Source of the DNA: Rubricoccus sp038746605
Lineage (GTDB): Bacteria > Bacteroidota > Rhodothermia > Rhodothermales > Rubricoccaceae
Reading direction: 5' to 3'
Length of the DNA stretch: 64,000 nucleotides
NCBI GenBank assembly: GCA_038746605.1
Contig: JBCDKM010000003.1
Location: 218,615 to 282,614 of the forward strand
The notes beneath the pieces were generated by a model, which had not been told where the DNA came from, ran no database searches, and saw nothing but the letters and a program-made list of their open reading frames with translations. Positions 1-7,258 of this stretch are shown here, in pieces. Numbering within the stretch: the first letter of the stretch is position 1; each line of letters starts with the position of its first letter. Both the position numbers and the translations under genes were made by a program.

Positions 1-1
1 G

Positions 2-901
2 GCCGTCATGCTGGCGGACCAGTCCATCCGTGCAGGCGACACCGAGGTGGTCGTCGCGGGCGGGATGGAGAACATGTCGAAGGCGCCGTTTCTGCTGGAC
101 AAGGCACGCACGGGCTACGGCTACGGCAACGGCACGCTCATCGACGCGCTCTTCCACGACGGCCTCCGCGATGCATACGACGGTAACGCGATGGGCGTCG
201 CGGCGGACCTGTGCGGCGAGACGTGCAACGTGCCACGCGAGGCGCAAGACGCCTTCTCCATCGAGAGCTACACGCGTGCCCAGGCGAGCATGACCAACGG
301 CCGCTTCGCGCAGGAGATCGTGCCCGTGACCATCAAGGGACGCAAAGGCGACACGGTCGTGGACACGGACGAGGAGCCGCCGCGCACCAACTTCGACAAG
401 ATCCCGACCCTGCGGCCGGTGTTCACCAAGGAGGGCACGGTGACGGCCGCCAACGCGAGCACCATCAACGACGGCGCTGCCGCGCTGGTCGTCGCGAGCG
501 AGGCGTGGGCCGAGGCCAACGGCAAAACGCCGATGGCGCGGATCGTCGCCACGGCGCAGCACAGCCAGAAGCCGGTGGAGTTCACCACCGCGCCCATCGG
601 GGCCATCGAGAAGGTCCTCGACAAGGCGGGCCTCACGCTGGACGACATCGACCTGTTCGAGATCAACGAGGCGTTTGCGGTCGTGGCGCTCGCGGCGCAG
701 GACGCGCTCGGCATCCCGCACGAGAAGCTGAACGTGCGCGGCGGCTCGGTGGCCGTCGGGCACCCCATCGGCGCCAGCGGCGCGCGCATCCTCACCACGC
801 TGCTCTTCGCGATGGAGGAGACCGGCGCCCGCTACGGGCTGGCGGCGATCTGCATCGGCGGCGGCGAGGCCACGGCGATGATCGTGGAGCGCGCAGCCTG
901 A
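2..901 (+). CDS. Thiolase / acetyl-CoA C-acetyltransferase, 5' truncated by window edge
   Basis: Carries out reversible condensation of acyl-CoA with acetyl-CoA, in beta-oxidation or the acetoacetyl-CoA route. The reading frame is already open at base 2 and enters the conserved block around VVVAGGMENMSKAPFLL, so the nucleophilic cysteine of the family lies just before the window. The other catalytic parts are visible: NEAF near base 665, the histidine loop GHPIGASGARI near 760 and the second cysteine in CIGGGEATAM near 850. About 300 of the usual 390 residues are present. An internal ATG at base 8 is not the true start. A 3-hydroxybutyryl-CoA dehydrogenase gene lies 1.3 kb downstream on the same strand, which fits acetoacetyl-CoA metabolism. 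The exact chain-length specificity cannot be read here. Confidence 0.93.
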   Translation, partial: AVMLADQSIRAGDTEVVVAGGMENMSKAPFLLDKARTGYGYGNGTLIDALFHDGLRDAYDGNAMGVAADLCGETCNVPREAQDAFSIESYTRAQASMTNGRFAQEIVPVTIKGRKGDTVVDTDEEPPRTNFDKIPTLRPVFTKEGTVTAANASTINDGAAALVVASEAWAEANGKTPMARIVATAQHSQKPVEFTTAPIGAIEKVLDKAGLTLDDIDLFEINEAFAVVALAAQDALGIPHEKLNVRGGSVAVGHPIGASGARILTTLLFAMEETGARYGLAAICIGGGEATAMIVERAA

Positions 902-955
902 CCCGAAGGGAGGCGAGACGGGGAGGCACGCCCTCCGATTTTTCGCCTCCCCCGT

Positions 956-977
956 CCCGCCTCGGCGCCGAGGCGGG
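956..977. repeat. Intergenic hairpin repeat, short form
   Basis: Perfect 22-bp palindrome with arms CCCGCCTCGGC and GCCGAGGCGGG and no loop. It lies between the thiolase stop and the WG-repeat gene. No T-tract follows. Confidence 0.9.
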
Positions 978-1016
978 CGGAGCCGCGATCTTCCAGCCCC
1001 CAGACGCCCGACCGCT

Positions 1017-2132
1017 GTGACCCGACTCGCGCCCCTCGCCCTCCTGGCTCTCCTCGTCTCCGGCTGCGCGTCCTCACGCGTGGACTTCGCCGCCGAGCCC
1101 TCCACTGTCGCCATATCCGAAGCCGATGTGGCTGCCGGGGAGCGCCTCTTCCCGATGGTCATCGGGGGGGAATGGGGTTACGTGGACGGTGAGGGGCGCG
1201 AGGTTATCCTGCCTCGTTACGAGCAGGCAGCAGACTTCTCGGAAGGCCGCGCGGCTGTGCGCGAGGACGGCCAGTGGGGCTACATCGCGCCCAGCGGACA
1301 GTGGACTGCCCGTCCTCGCTATACCATCGCCAGCCCTTATTCTGACGGCCGCGCCCGCATCGCGACGGGACAGGGGGACGCGCGCCGGTTCGGCTATCTC
1401 GATCCGGCCGGAGACGAAGTCATCGCGCCGGTCCTGCCCTTCGCGCTCGATTTCTCCGAGGGCCTCGCGCTCGTCCGGTTGACCACTCAGCGCCGGACCG
1501 CTCTTCAGCGATACCTCGCGCGGATCGGCGCGCTGGAGCAGGGGGATGGCTTCGTGTTTCTGACGACCGACGGTGACATCGCCTTTGAGGTGGAGGGCAC
1601 CTCCGCGGCCTCGTTCTCCGGTGGTCTCGCGCCCTTCGAGAGCGACCGTGGCTGGTTCCGCTCCACCACCTGGGGCTACCTCGACCGCTCCGGCGAGGTC
1701 GCCATCCCAGCGCAGATCGACGGCCCGGCGTTTCGCCACACGGACGGGCTTGCGCGTGCGGCTCAAGGAGGTCAGGTTGGGTTCGTGGACCGCGAGGGGG
1801 TCTTCGTGATTCCGCCCACGTACTCCCTCGCGCTGGCCTTCTCCGAGGGCCTCGCGCCTGTGCAGGGCGAGGACGGGCTCTGGGGCTACGTGGACGCGGA
1901 CGGCGCTCTCGCGATTGAGCCTCAGTTCCGTTCTGCGCTGCCATTCTCCGGCGGACTCGCGGTCGTCCAGACCAGGACCGGTTGGGGCTACATCGCGCCC
2001 GATGGCTCGCTTGTCATCCCCGCCACCTACAGCCGGGCGGAAGCCTTCCGAAACGGCCTCGCGCGTGTCTACGAGGATCGCCTCCTCCGCTACATCAACA
2101 CCGATGGCGAGACCGTCTGGGCACAGCCCTAG
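1017..2132 (+). CDS. WG-repeat lipoprotein
   Basis: Predicted envelope lipoprotein of 371 residues starting at GTG. The first 18 residues form a lipoprotein signal ending in a lipobox (LLVSGC), so it should be acylated at Cys18. The rest is a run of WG (KWG-type) repeats with the pattern WGYxDxxGxxxIxPxYxxAxxFxxGxAxV, for example WGYVDGEGREVILPRYEQA, giving a beta-rich repeat fold. WG-repeat proteins are common in Bacteroidota, mostly without known function; binding of a ligand or partner at the cell surface is the usual guess. The start fits the signal peptide and there is no Shine-Dalgarno. The downstream dehydrogenase begins 54 bases after the stop, probably unrelated in function. Confidence 0.85.
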   Translation: MTRLAPLALLALLVSGCASSRVDFAAEPSTVAISEADVAAGERLFPMVIGGEWGYVDGEGREVILPRYEQAADFSEGRAAVREDGQWGYIAPSGQWTARPRYTIASPYSDGRARIATGQGDARRFGYLDPAGDEVIAPVLPFALDFSEGLALVRLTTQRRTALQRYLARIGALEQGDGFVFLTTDGDIAFEVEGTSAASFSGGLAPFESDRGWFRSTTWGYLDRSGEVAIPAQIDGPAFRHTDGLARAAQGGQVGFVDREGVFVIPPTYSLALAFSEGLAPVQGEDGLWGYVDADGALAIEPQFRSALPFSGGLAVVQTRTGWGYIAPDGSLVIPATYSRAEAFRNGLARVYEDRLLRYINTDGETVWAQP

Positions 2133-2186
2133 CCGCAAGGGATGCACGTCCCTGATCCCTCCGCCTTCTATCCCTCTTCCCAACAC

Positions 2187-3035
2187 ATGAACATCACCGT
2201 CATCGGCGCAGGCACCATGGGCAACGGCATCGCCCACGTCTTCGCGCAGCACGGCCACGCCGTCACCCTCGTCGATCTCGACGCGGCCGCACTGGACCGT
2301 GCCCGGGCCACCATTGCCAAGAACCTCGGTCGCCAGGTCAAGAAGGAGCTTCTCACCGAAGAGCAGAAGGGCGCGACGCTGGACCGCATCACGCCCCAGA
2401 CCGATCTCGCCGAGGGCGTCTCGAATGCCGATCTAGTCGTGGAGGCCGCGACGGAGAACGCGAGCCTGAAAGCCACCATCTTCGAACAGATCGACGAGAA
2501 TGCGCCCGAGGGCTGCATCCTCGCGAGCAACACGTCCTCCATCTCCATCACGCAGATCGCGGGCGCTACGAAGCGGCCGGATCAGGTCATCGGGATGCAC
2601 TTTTTCAACCCGGTGCCGGTGATGACGCTCGTCGAGGTCGTGCGCGGCCTCGCGACGAGCGACGCCACCTACGAGACCGTCCGCCAACTCGCCGAGGACC
2701 TCGGCAAGGTGCCCGTGGAGGTCAACGACGCGCCGGGCTTCGTGAGCAACCGCGTGCTCATGCCGATGATCAACGAGGCCGTCTTCTGTGTCCACGAGGG
2801 CGTCGCGACGCCCGAGGCGGTGGACACGGTCGTGAAGCTCGGCATGGCGCACCCCATGGGCCCGCTCGTCCTGGCCGACTTCATCGGTCTCGACGTGTGC
2901 CTCAGCATCCTGGAGGTGCTGCACCGCGAGTTGGGTGAGGACAAGTACCGCCCGTGCCCGCTGTTGCGGAAGATGGTCGCCGCCGGGCACCTCGGCCGGA
3001 AGTCCGGCCAGGGCTTCTACGACTACAGCGCATAG
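2187..3035 (+). CDS. hbd: 3-hydroxybutyryl-CoA dehydrogenase
   Basis: NAD(P)-dependent oxidation of 3-hydroxyacyl-CoA to 3-ketoacyl-CoA, next to the thiolase step in butyrate/PHB-type or beta-oxidation metabolism. The ATG at 2187 gives 282 residues, the standard family length, and starts with MNITVIGAGTMGNGIA, the GxGxxG nucleotide-binding turn. The acidic end of the second strand (VTLVDLD), the catalytic histidine region GMHFFNPVPVM and the C-terminal domain motif NDAPGFVSNR are all present. An in-frame upstream ATG at 2142 would add 15 residues with no family match. The leader before the ATG is pyrimidine-rich. Confidence 0.95.
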   Translation: MNITVIGAGTMGNGIAHVFAQHGHAVTLVDLDAAALDRARATIAKNLGRQVKKELLTEEQKGATLDRITPQTDLAEGVSNADLVVEAATENASLKATIFEQIDENAPEGCILASNTSSISITQIAGATKRPDQVIGMHFFNPVPVMTLVEVVRGLATSDATYETVRQLAEDLGKVPVEVNDAPGFVSNRVLMPMINEAVFCVHEGVATPEAVDTVVKLGMAHPMGPLVLADFIGLDVCLSILEVLHRELGEDKYRPCPLLRKMVAAGHLGRKSGQGFYDYSA

Positions 3036-3045
3036 GGCGAGTGCG

Positions 3046-3102
3046 CCCGCCTCGGTGCTGGCACGGGCCGACCCGGTTCGTCCACGCGGGTCCCGAGGCG
3101 GG
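3046..3102. repeat. Intergenic hairpin repeat, long-loop form
   Basis: Arms CCCGCCTCGG (3046-3055) and CCGAGGCGGG (3093-3102) are perfectly complementary. The 37-base loop holds a second small stem (ACCCG 3071-3075 with CGGGT 3087-3091). Lies between hbd and the EamA-like gene. Confidence 0.85.
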
Positions 3103-3115
3103 GTAGGTTCGGTGC

Positions 3116-3538
3116 ATGACGCCCAGCCCGTTCCCGCTCGTCCTTGCCATCCTCGGGACGGTGGTCTACCACCTCGCGCAGAAGTCCGTGCCGGAGAGCG
3201 CGGCGCCGTTCGCCGTCATCGCGATGGCCTACCTCGTCGGGTTTGTCTGTGCAGTGGGGGCGGTCCTCGTGTCCGGCGCGCCCGTAGCGGAGACGGCGCG
3301 CGTGGCGTGGAAGCCCGCTGTGGCGCTCGGGCTGGGCGCGCTCACCATCGAGGTGGGCTACCTGCTGGCCTACCGTGTCGGCTGGCCGGTCTCGACGGTC
3401 TCGCTGATCGCCAACGTAGCGGTAGCGGCGGTGCTGCTGATCGTCGGGCTGGCGGTGTATCGCGAGGCGTTGAGCGCGGCGCAGTGGGCCGGGATGGCGT
3501 GTTGTGCGGTCGGCCTCGCGCTGTTGTTCTGGCGCTGA
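3116..3538 (+). CDS. Small EamA/DMT-type membrane protein
   Basis: A 140-residue protein made almost entirely of four hydrophobic segments (about residues 5-22, 35-58, 68-90 and 94-138). It has the feel of half an EamA (drug/metabolite transporter) protein: a GxGALTIEVGYLLAYRxG centre and the closing pattern YREALSAAQWAGMACCAVGLALLFW, where a conserved glutamate precedes the last helix. Single EamA-repeat proteins usually work as dimers. Substrate unknown. Start at ATG 3116, seven bases after a TAGGTT box. The reading frame opens soon after a hairpin repeat, so it is likely transcribed on its own. Confidence 0.75.
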   Translation: MTPSPFPLVLAILGTVVYHLAQKSVPESAAPFAVIAMAYLVGFVCAVGAVLVSGAPVAETARVAWKPAVALGLGALTIEVGYLLAYRVGWPVSTVSLIANVAVAAVLLIVGLAVYREALSAAQWAGMACCAVGLALLFWR

Positions 3539-3555
3539 GCCCAGGCACGGGTCCG

Positions 3556-3594
3556 CCCGCCTCGGCACGTCCGCGAAGGGACCGAGGTAGGCGG
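3556..3594. repeat. Intergenic hairpin repeat, degenerate
   Basis: Left arm CCCGCCTCGG (3556-3565) and a damaged right arm CCGAGG-TA-GGCGG (3582-3594). Lies between convergent genes (EamA-like protein and the minus-strand secreted protein). Confidence 0.65.
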
Positions 3595-3615
3595 AGAGAA
3601 TGCGAGAACCGGGGG

Positions 3616-4266
3616 CTAGATCATCACGACCACCTGCGTGTCACGGACCTCCTCGCCCCACGGGTCGCGGATGTCCTCCTGGCATTCACAGGTCCACGGG
3701 TCGATGATGCCCGAGCAGCTCGTACCGGAGCAGCCCTCGTCCTCCTTTGGCTCGTCGGGTGTATCCGGCTCTTCCTCGTCAGGGGTGTCGGTGTCGTCTT
3801 TGGGGGCGGGCGGGTCGGTCTCCTCGCCGTTCTGGGTGAAGTAGGTCCACTCCACTTTGGTGTAGCCCTCGGGCTCCATCTCCCACACGATAGGACCGCC
3901 TCTCTCAGGACGGACCATGATCGCAGCGATGGCCTCTGGCGCGGGCAGCATCGCGCGGGCCTCAGCAGAATGCCCTGTGGAGTGGCCGGAACTCAGCCAG
4001 CTCTCGATGATGATCCACCGGTTGTCCGTCGTGAGGACGGAGATGGAATGAAGCGGGCCGCGCCAGAGGGGGCGCACCTCTCGGTCGTTGGGCGCGATCT
4101 TGAGCATCGCCCGGCGAAAGTCCCTGCGCTGCTCCTGATAGTCGATGGTGAGCGTGTGGGTGGACTTCGCGCTCTGCTCGGCGGCGTCGCCACCGGGCGT
4201 GAAGGCGAGGCTACTCGCGGCCACCAGGGCGACGGCGGCGAGCAGGAGGGAAGACGGTTTGAACAT
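3616..4266 (-). CDS. Secreted protein of unknown family (paralogue 1)
   Basis: I do not recognise the family. A 216-residue protein with a signal peptide (residues 1 to about 28), a central beta-rich part and an acidic Pro/Asp/Glu linker (about 150-180) before a short Cys-containing tail. It is clearly paralogous to the next gene at 4395-5060. Shared positions include LTIxYQxxRxDxRxA, LSVLTTxxxWIxIES, EARAMLPxP, GYTxxEWTYxxQxGxExxPP and PWTCxCxxxxxDPxG. The four cysteines at about 183-201 (C-SGTS-C and C-E-C) probably form disulfides outside the cytoplasm. The two copies lie head to tail with 128 bases between them, which points to a local duplication. Length and order of motifs are the same in both, so both look intact. 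Confidence 0.75.
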   Translation of the reverse strand: MFKPSSLLLAAVALVAASSLAFTPGGDAAEQSAKSTHTLTIDYQEQRRDFRRAMLKIAPNDREVRPLWRGPLHSISVLTTDNRWIIIESWLSSGHSTGHSAEARAMLPAPEAIAAIMVRPERGGPIVWEMEPEGYTKVEWTYFTQNGEETDPPAPKDDTDTPDEEEPDTPDEPKEDEGCSGTSCSGIIDPWTCECQEDIRDPWGEEVRDTQVVVMI

Positions 4267-4352
4267 GGGAAAGAAGTGGGGGAGGGGGCCACTCGCTCAT
4301 GCGTCGGAGCACCGCGCGAGAGACCAGGTGGAGCAACGCCGCGTGAGTCGGT

Positions 4353-4386
4353 CCGCCTCGGTACCCTCGTGGAAGCCACGAGGCGG
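4353..4386. repeat. Intergenic hairpin repeat, nested form
   Basis: Outer arms CCGCCTCG (4353-4360) and CGAGGCGG (4379-4386). An inner 8-bp stem CCTCGTGG/CCACGAGG (4365-4372 with 4376-4383) can compete with the outer one. Lies between the two secreted paralogues. Confidence 0.8.
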
Positions 4387-4394
4387 GCGGGGCG

Positions 4395-5060
4395 CTACTC
4401 CACGCCGAAGGAGAAACCGCGGATGTCCATTCGGAAGGAGGAGTCGTCCATCTTCAGGCCGAACGGGTCCTTCAGGCCGATATCGCATTTGCAGGTCCAG
4501 GGGTTGAAGACCTCGCAGCCTGCCGGAATGGGGCCGCAGTCATCATCGTCGCTGTTGGTGGCGCGAGGCGGCTCGGTCTCCTGGCCGCGCTGGTTCAGGT
4601 AGGTCCACTCGATCTCGGTGTAGCCCATCTCGCCTTCTTCGACCTTCCAGCCAGCGCCCGTCCCCAACTCCCCGATCATGAGGATGGAAGAGATCTGGTT
4701 CGGCGGGGGCAGCATCGCGCGGGCCTCCAGGCCCCCGTCGCGCGCGCGGAAGCTCTCGATGAGGATCCACTGGCCGGTCGTGGTGAGGACGGACAGGTTC
4801 TTGAGCTTCCGGTGCCAGCCGGGCTCGTGAGACTCTGACGACAGGACCACGGAGAGCGACGCCTGCCGCAGGTCGCCGCGAGTCTGCTGGTACTCGATGG
4901 TGAGCGTGCCCTGCATAGCAGAAAGGGGCAGGGTGTCCGTCTGGCACTCGGCCAGCAGTGGAGTGGGGACGGGCACCTCCGTCGCTGCGAGAGCATCCGA
5001 GGGAGCGTGCGCGAGGGCGAGCGTTAGCGCGAGGCCGAGGCTGAACAGGGAAAGCTTCAT
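4395..5060 (-). CDS. Secreted protein of unknown family (paralogue 2)
   Basis: A 221-residue exported protein, signal peptide about residues 1-25 (hydrophobic core LFSLGLALTLALA, Ala-rich end). It shares the whole motif series of the neighbouring paralogue: LTIEYQQTRGDLRQA, LSVLTTTGQWILIESF, EARAMLPPP, GYTEIEWTYLNQRGQE and NPWTCKCD. The acidic linker is shorter (SDDDD) and the C-terminal tail differs. No database family comes to mind. The conserved WTYxxQxG core and the late PWTCxC motif are the features to search with. Both genes are on the minus strand with the hairpin repeat between them, so each could be its own unit. Confidence 0.75.
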   Translation of the reverse strand: MKLSLFSLGLALTLALAHAPSDALAATEVPVPTPLLAECQTDTLPLSAMQGTLTIEYQQTRGDLRQASLSVVLSSESHEPGWHRKLKNLSVLTTTGQWILIESFRARDGGLEARAMLPPPNQISSILMIGELGTGAGWKVEEGEMGYTEIEWTYLNQRGQETEPPRATNSDDDDCGPIPAGCEVFNPWTCKCDIGLKDPFGLKMDDSSFRMDIRGFSFGVE

Positions 5061-5127
5061 GGCAGGAGGGAAAAGGAGTCACCTTCTCATACGTCGCCTC
5101 TCATCGGTGGGGACCATCTCCACTCCG

Positions 5128-5150
5128 CCCACCTCGGTACCGAGGCGGGG
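5128..5150. repeat. Intergenic hairpin repeat, short form
   Basis: Perfect core CCTCGGTACCGAGG at 5132-5145 with partly pairing flanks. Lies between divergent genes (secreted paralogue 2 and the SDR gene). Confidence 0.85.
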
Positions 5151-5185
5151 CGGGCCGCGATCTTTCACCTCTCAGCCTCTCTTTC

Positions 5186-5956
5186 ATGACCGTCTTCATC
5201 ACGGGTGCCTCCGCCGGAATCGGCGAGGCGACCGCCCGCGCCTTCGTCGCCCAGGAACATCGCGTCCTCCTCGCCGCTCGGTCTGCCGACCGGCTCACTG
5301 CGCTGGCGACCGACCTCAACGAGACGCACGGCTCCGAGACGGCCCTCACGGTCCCATTGGACGTCACGGACGCCGACGCGCACCAGCGCGCCGTGGACGC
5401 TCTCCCCGAGGACTGGGCACCGGACGTGGCCGTGCTGAACGCGGGCCTCGCGCGCCGCATGGTGCCCGTCTGGGAAAACACCACCGACGATGTAGACCGG
5501 ATGGTGGACGTCAATATCAAAGGTGTGCTGAATGGCGTCCGCGCCCTCGTGCCACGCTTCCTGGAGCAGGGGCACGGGCACGTGGTGCTGCTCGGTTCCA
5601 CGGCCGGGCACTTCGTCTATCCCGGCGGCGTGGTCTACTGCGCGACCAAGTTTGCGGTCGGCGCCCTCGCGCTGGGGTTGAGGCAGGATCTCCTCGGGAC
5701 GCCCGTCCGTGTCTCGCTCGTCTCGCCGGGGATGGTAGAGACAGACTTCTCGCTCGTTCGCTTCGGGGGCGACCAGGAACGTGCGGACGCGGTCTACGCC
5801 GACACCAACGCGCTCACAGCGGAGGACGTGGCGGAGGCTATCGTCTGGGTGACGGGTCAGCCGGGGCGTGTCAACGTGCAGGAAGTGCTGGTCACGGCAC
5901 GCGTGCAGGCAGCGGGCGGCGGCATCGTGCGCGGAGAGGCAGCGAAAGGGCTCTGA
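5186..5956 (+). CDS. SDR-family NAD(P)-dependent oxidoreductase
   Basis: Classical short-chain dehydrogenase of 256 residues, in size and sequence close to the YdfG-like group (3-hydroxy acid or serine dehydrogenase-like), though the substrate is not decided by sequence. The cofactor motif is TGASAGIG at about residues 6-13; the structural NAG motif is in VLNAGLA; the catalytic Ser is in GSTAGHF and the catalytic YxxxK in YCATK near residue 151. After this the typical PG motif (VSPGMVETDF) follows. ATG at 5186 gives the normal N-terminus. The leader is pyrimidine-rich with no Shine-Dalgarno. No operon partner is evident. Confidence 0.92.
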   Translation: MTVFITGASAGIGEATARAFVAQEHRVLLAARSADRLTALATDLNETHGSETALTVPLDVTDADAHQRAVDALPEDWAPDVAVLNAGLARRMVPVWENTTDDVDRMVDVNIKGVLNGVRALVPRFLEQGHGHVVLLGSTAGHFVYPGGVVYCATKFAVGALALGLRQDLLGTPVRVSLVSPGMVETDFSLVRFGGDQERADAVYADTNALTAEDVAEAIVWVTGQPGRVNVQEVLVTARVQAAGGGIVRGEAAKGL

Positions 5957-5962
5957 CCTCGC

Positions 5963-5982
5963 CCGCCTCGGGGCCGAGGCGG
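5963..5982. repeat. Intergenic hairpin repeat, short form
   Basis: CCGCCTCGG (5963-5971) and CCGAGGCGG (5974-5982), 9-bp stem with a two-base loop, starting seven bases after the SDR stop codon. Confidence 0.9.
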
Positions 5983-6000
5983 AGGGAGCTGGGCGTAGAA

Positions 6001-6031
6001 CGCCCCGCCGTCCGGGGAGGAAGGCGGGGCG
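6001..6031. terminator. GC-rich hairpin, possible terminator
   Basis: CGCCCCGCC (6001-6009) pairs perfectly with GGCGGGGCG (6023-6031) around a 13-base loop. It lies 45 bases past the SDR stop. No T-run follows in either direction, so termination would need another factor. Confidence 0.45.
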
Positions 6032-6073
6032 CGGGGACCCGAGGATTCGGGCGTCCGGTGCCGGAGGCGCGGC

Positions 6074-6166
6074 TTAGCTGTCGGTGGGGGCCTTCTCGCG
6101 CTGACGGGAGGCGAGGAGCAGCAGCAGGAGGAGCGCCGCAGGCACCGCGAGTTGCAAGGCAAGCAT
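6074..6166 (-). CDS. Possible 30-residue membrane peptide
   Basis: A short frame reading M-L-A-L-Q-L-A-V-P-A-A followed by seven leucines, then A-S-R-Q-R-E-K and a polar end. It would be a single membrane helix with a positive cytoplasmic-side tail. It ends at TAA, which is rare by chance in such GC-rich DNA only in the sense that the frame closes cleanly. No Shine-Dalgarno, but this genome does not seem to use one. Could be chance. Confidence 0.3.
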   Translation of the reverse strand: MLALQLAVPAALLLLLLLASRQREKAPTDS

Positions 6167-6324
6167 GAGCGGAGGCGGCTGGACAGGAGGTTCCGTACGG
6201 GTAGGTACGGCGCGGATGTTTCGGGACGATCACAGAGATCTGGCGAACCGGCAATCGTCGGGGATCGCCGGGTAGGATCGGGATGTGAATCGCACCCTAC
6301 GGGCCGCCGCCCGAGGCCTCCGAG

Positions 6325-7209
6325 TCACTCGTCGAGCGCCGTTCGGAGGATCGCCCGCGCGTCGGCATGATCGGTGTACTCTGAGTCGGCCACCTCCTCG
6401 GCGGTGTCCAGGACGGTCCGGCCGTCGGCGGTGACAGCGCGAGGGTCGGCGCCTGCCTCCAAGAGCACCGGGACGAGGGCTGCGTCCGTCGAAAACAGGA
6501 AGGCGGTGTGGAGAGGGGTGTAGCCGAAGCGCTCCGCGACCGCGTTCGGGTCTGCGCCCTCTTCCAGCAGAATCCGAGCCGCCTCGGCGCCATCCCAGCG
6601 AGCCGTCCAATGCAAGGGGGTGTCACCGCCATCATCCGTGGCGCTCACGCTCGCGCCGAGGCGGAGGAGAAGGCGGACCGTTTCCATGCTGCGCCCGCCG
6701 TAGCCGACGGCCTGCATGAGCGCCGTCATACCGTCGCCCGCGCGCTGGTCCACGGGCACGCCCGCCTCGGTGAGGAACTGGATGGCCTCAGCGTTCTCCA
6801 CGCGGACGGCGTAGTGCATCGCGCCGTTGCCCTCGAAGTCGGTAGCGGTCACGAGGGGATCGGCGCCTGCGGCGAGGAGGAGACGGAGGGCTTCGATGCC
6901 CTGACCGTCTGAGGCGGAGAGGAACGGGGTCATGCCGGACTCATCGCGTACCTCGATCTCTGCCCCGGCGTCGAGGAGAGCGCGAACGACCTCAGCTCGG
7001 TCCCATCCCGCGGCGATGTGAAGGGGCGTGGCTCCGCCCTCGTTCGGGACGGGCGCGTTCACGTCGGCGCCCTCTGCCAGTGCGCAGCGGACGTGCTCGG
7101 CGGTCTCGGCCTCGTGGAGGGGGGGAGCCTCCTCGCAGGGGGCTTGCGCGAGGGCACCCGCTGCGCCGATAAAAAGGGCCAGAACGGAGAGAGAGAGGGA
7201 CAGTCGCAT
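6325..7209 (-). CDS. Exported ankyrin-repeat protein
   Basis: A 294-residue protein with a signal peptide (MRLSLSLSVLALFIGAAGALA) predicted to be cut before Gln22, then about eight ankyrin repeats covering the rest. The repeat pattern TPLHxAAxxxxxxxVxxLLxxGAD is plain, for example GATPLHIAAGWDRAEVVRALLDAGAE. Ankyrin repeats bind protein partners; here they should act outside the cytoplasm, which is less usual. The ATG at 7209 is chosen because it opens the signal peptide; the frame is open further upstream but runs into the neighbouring gene. Last gene of a five-gene minus-strand run of exported repeat proteins; a hairpin repeat separates it from the PDZ-MORN gene before it. Confidence 0.88.
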   Translation of the reverse strand: MRLSLSLSVLALFIGAAGALAQAPCEEAPPLHEAETAEHVRCALAEGADVNAPVPNEGGATPLHIAAGWDRAEVVRALLDAGAEIEVRDESGMTPFLSASDGQGIEALRLLLAAGADPLVTATDFEGNGAMHYAVRVENAEAIQFLTEAGVPVDQRAGDGMTALMQAVGYGGRSMETVRLLLRLGASVSATDDGGDTPLHWTARWDGAEAARILLEEGADPNAVAERFGYTPLHTAFLFSTDAALVPVLLEAGADPRAVTADGRTVLDTAEEVADSEYTDHADARAILRTALDE

Positions 7210-7224
7210 GGGGTGGGTAGGGCT

Positions 7225-7257
7225 GCCTCGGTGGGTCCGTGGGGAGACCCAGGCGGG
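7225..7257. repeat. Intergenic hairpin repeat, long-loop form
   Basis: GCCT (7225-7228) and AGGC at the ends with an inner stem GGGTC (7233-7237) and GACCC (7246-7250). It touches the stop codon of the PDZ-MORN gene. Confidence 0.7.
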
Positions 7258-7258
7258 G

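Larger units (their letters stand above)
5957..6324. other. 368-base region without a recognised gene
   Basis: Sits between the convergent SDR gene and the ankyrin gene. It holds the hairpin repeat at 5963-5982, a second unrelated hairpin at 6001-6031 and a possible 30-codon minus-strand frame at 6074-6166. From 6170 to 6324 I see nothing beyond GC-rich sequence. Confidence 0.7.
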
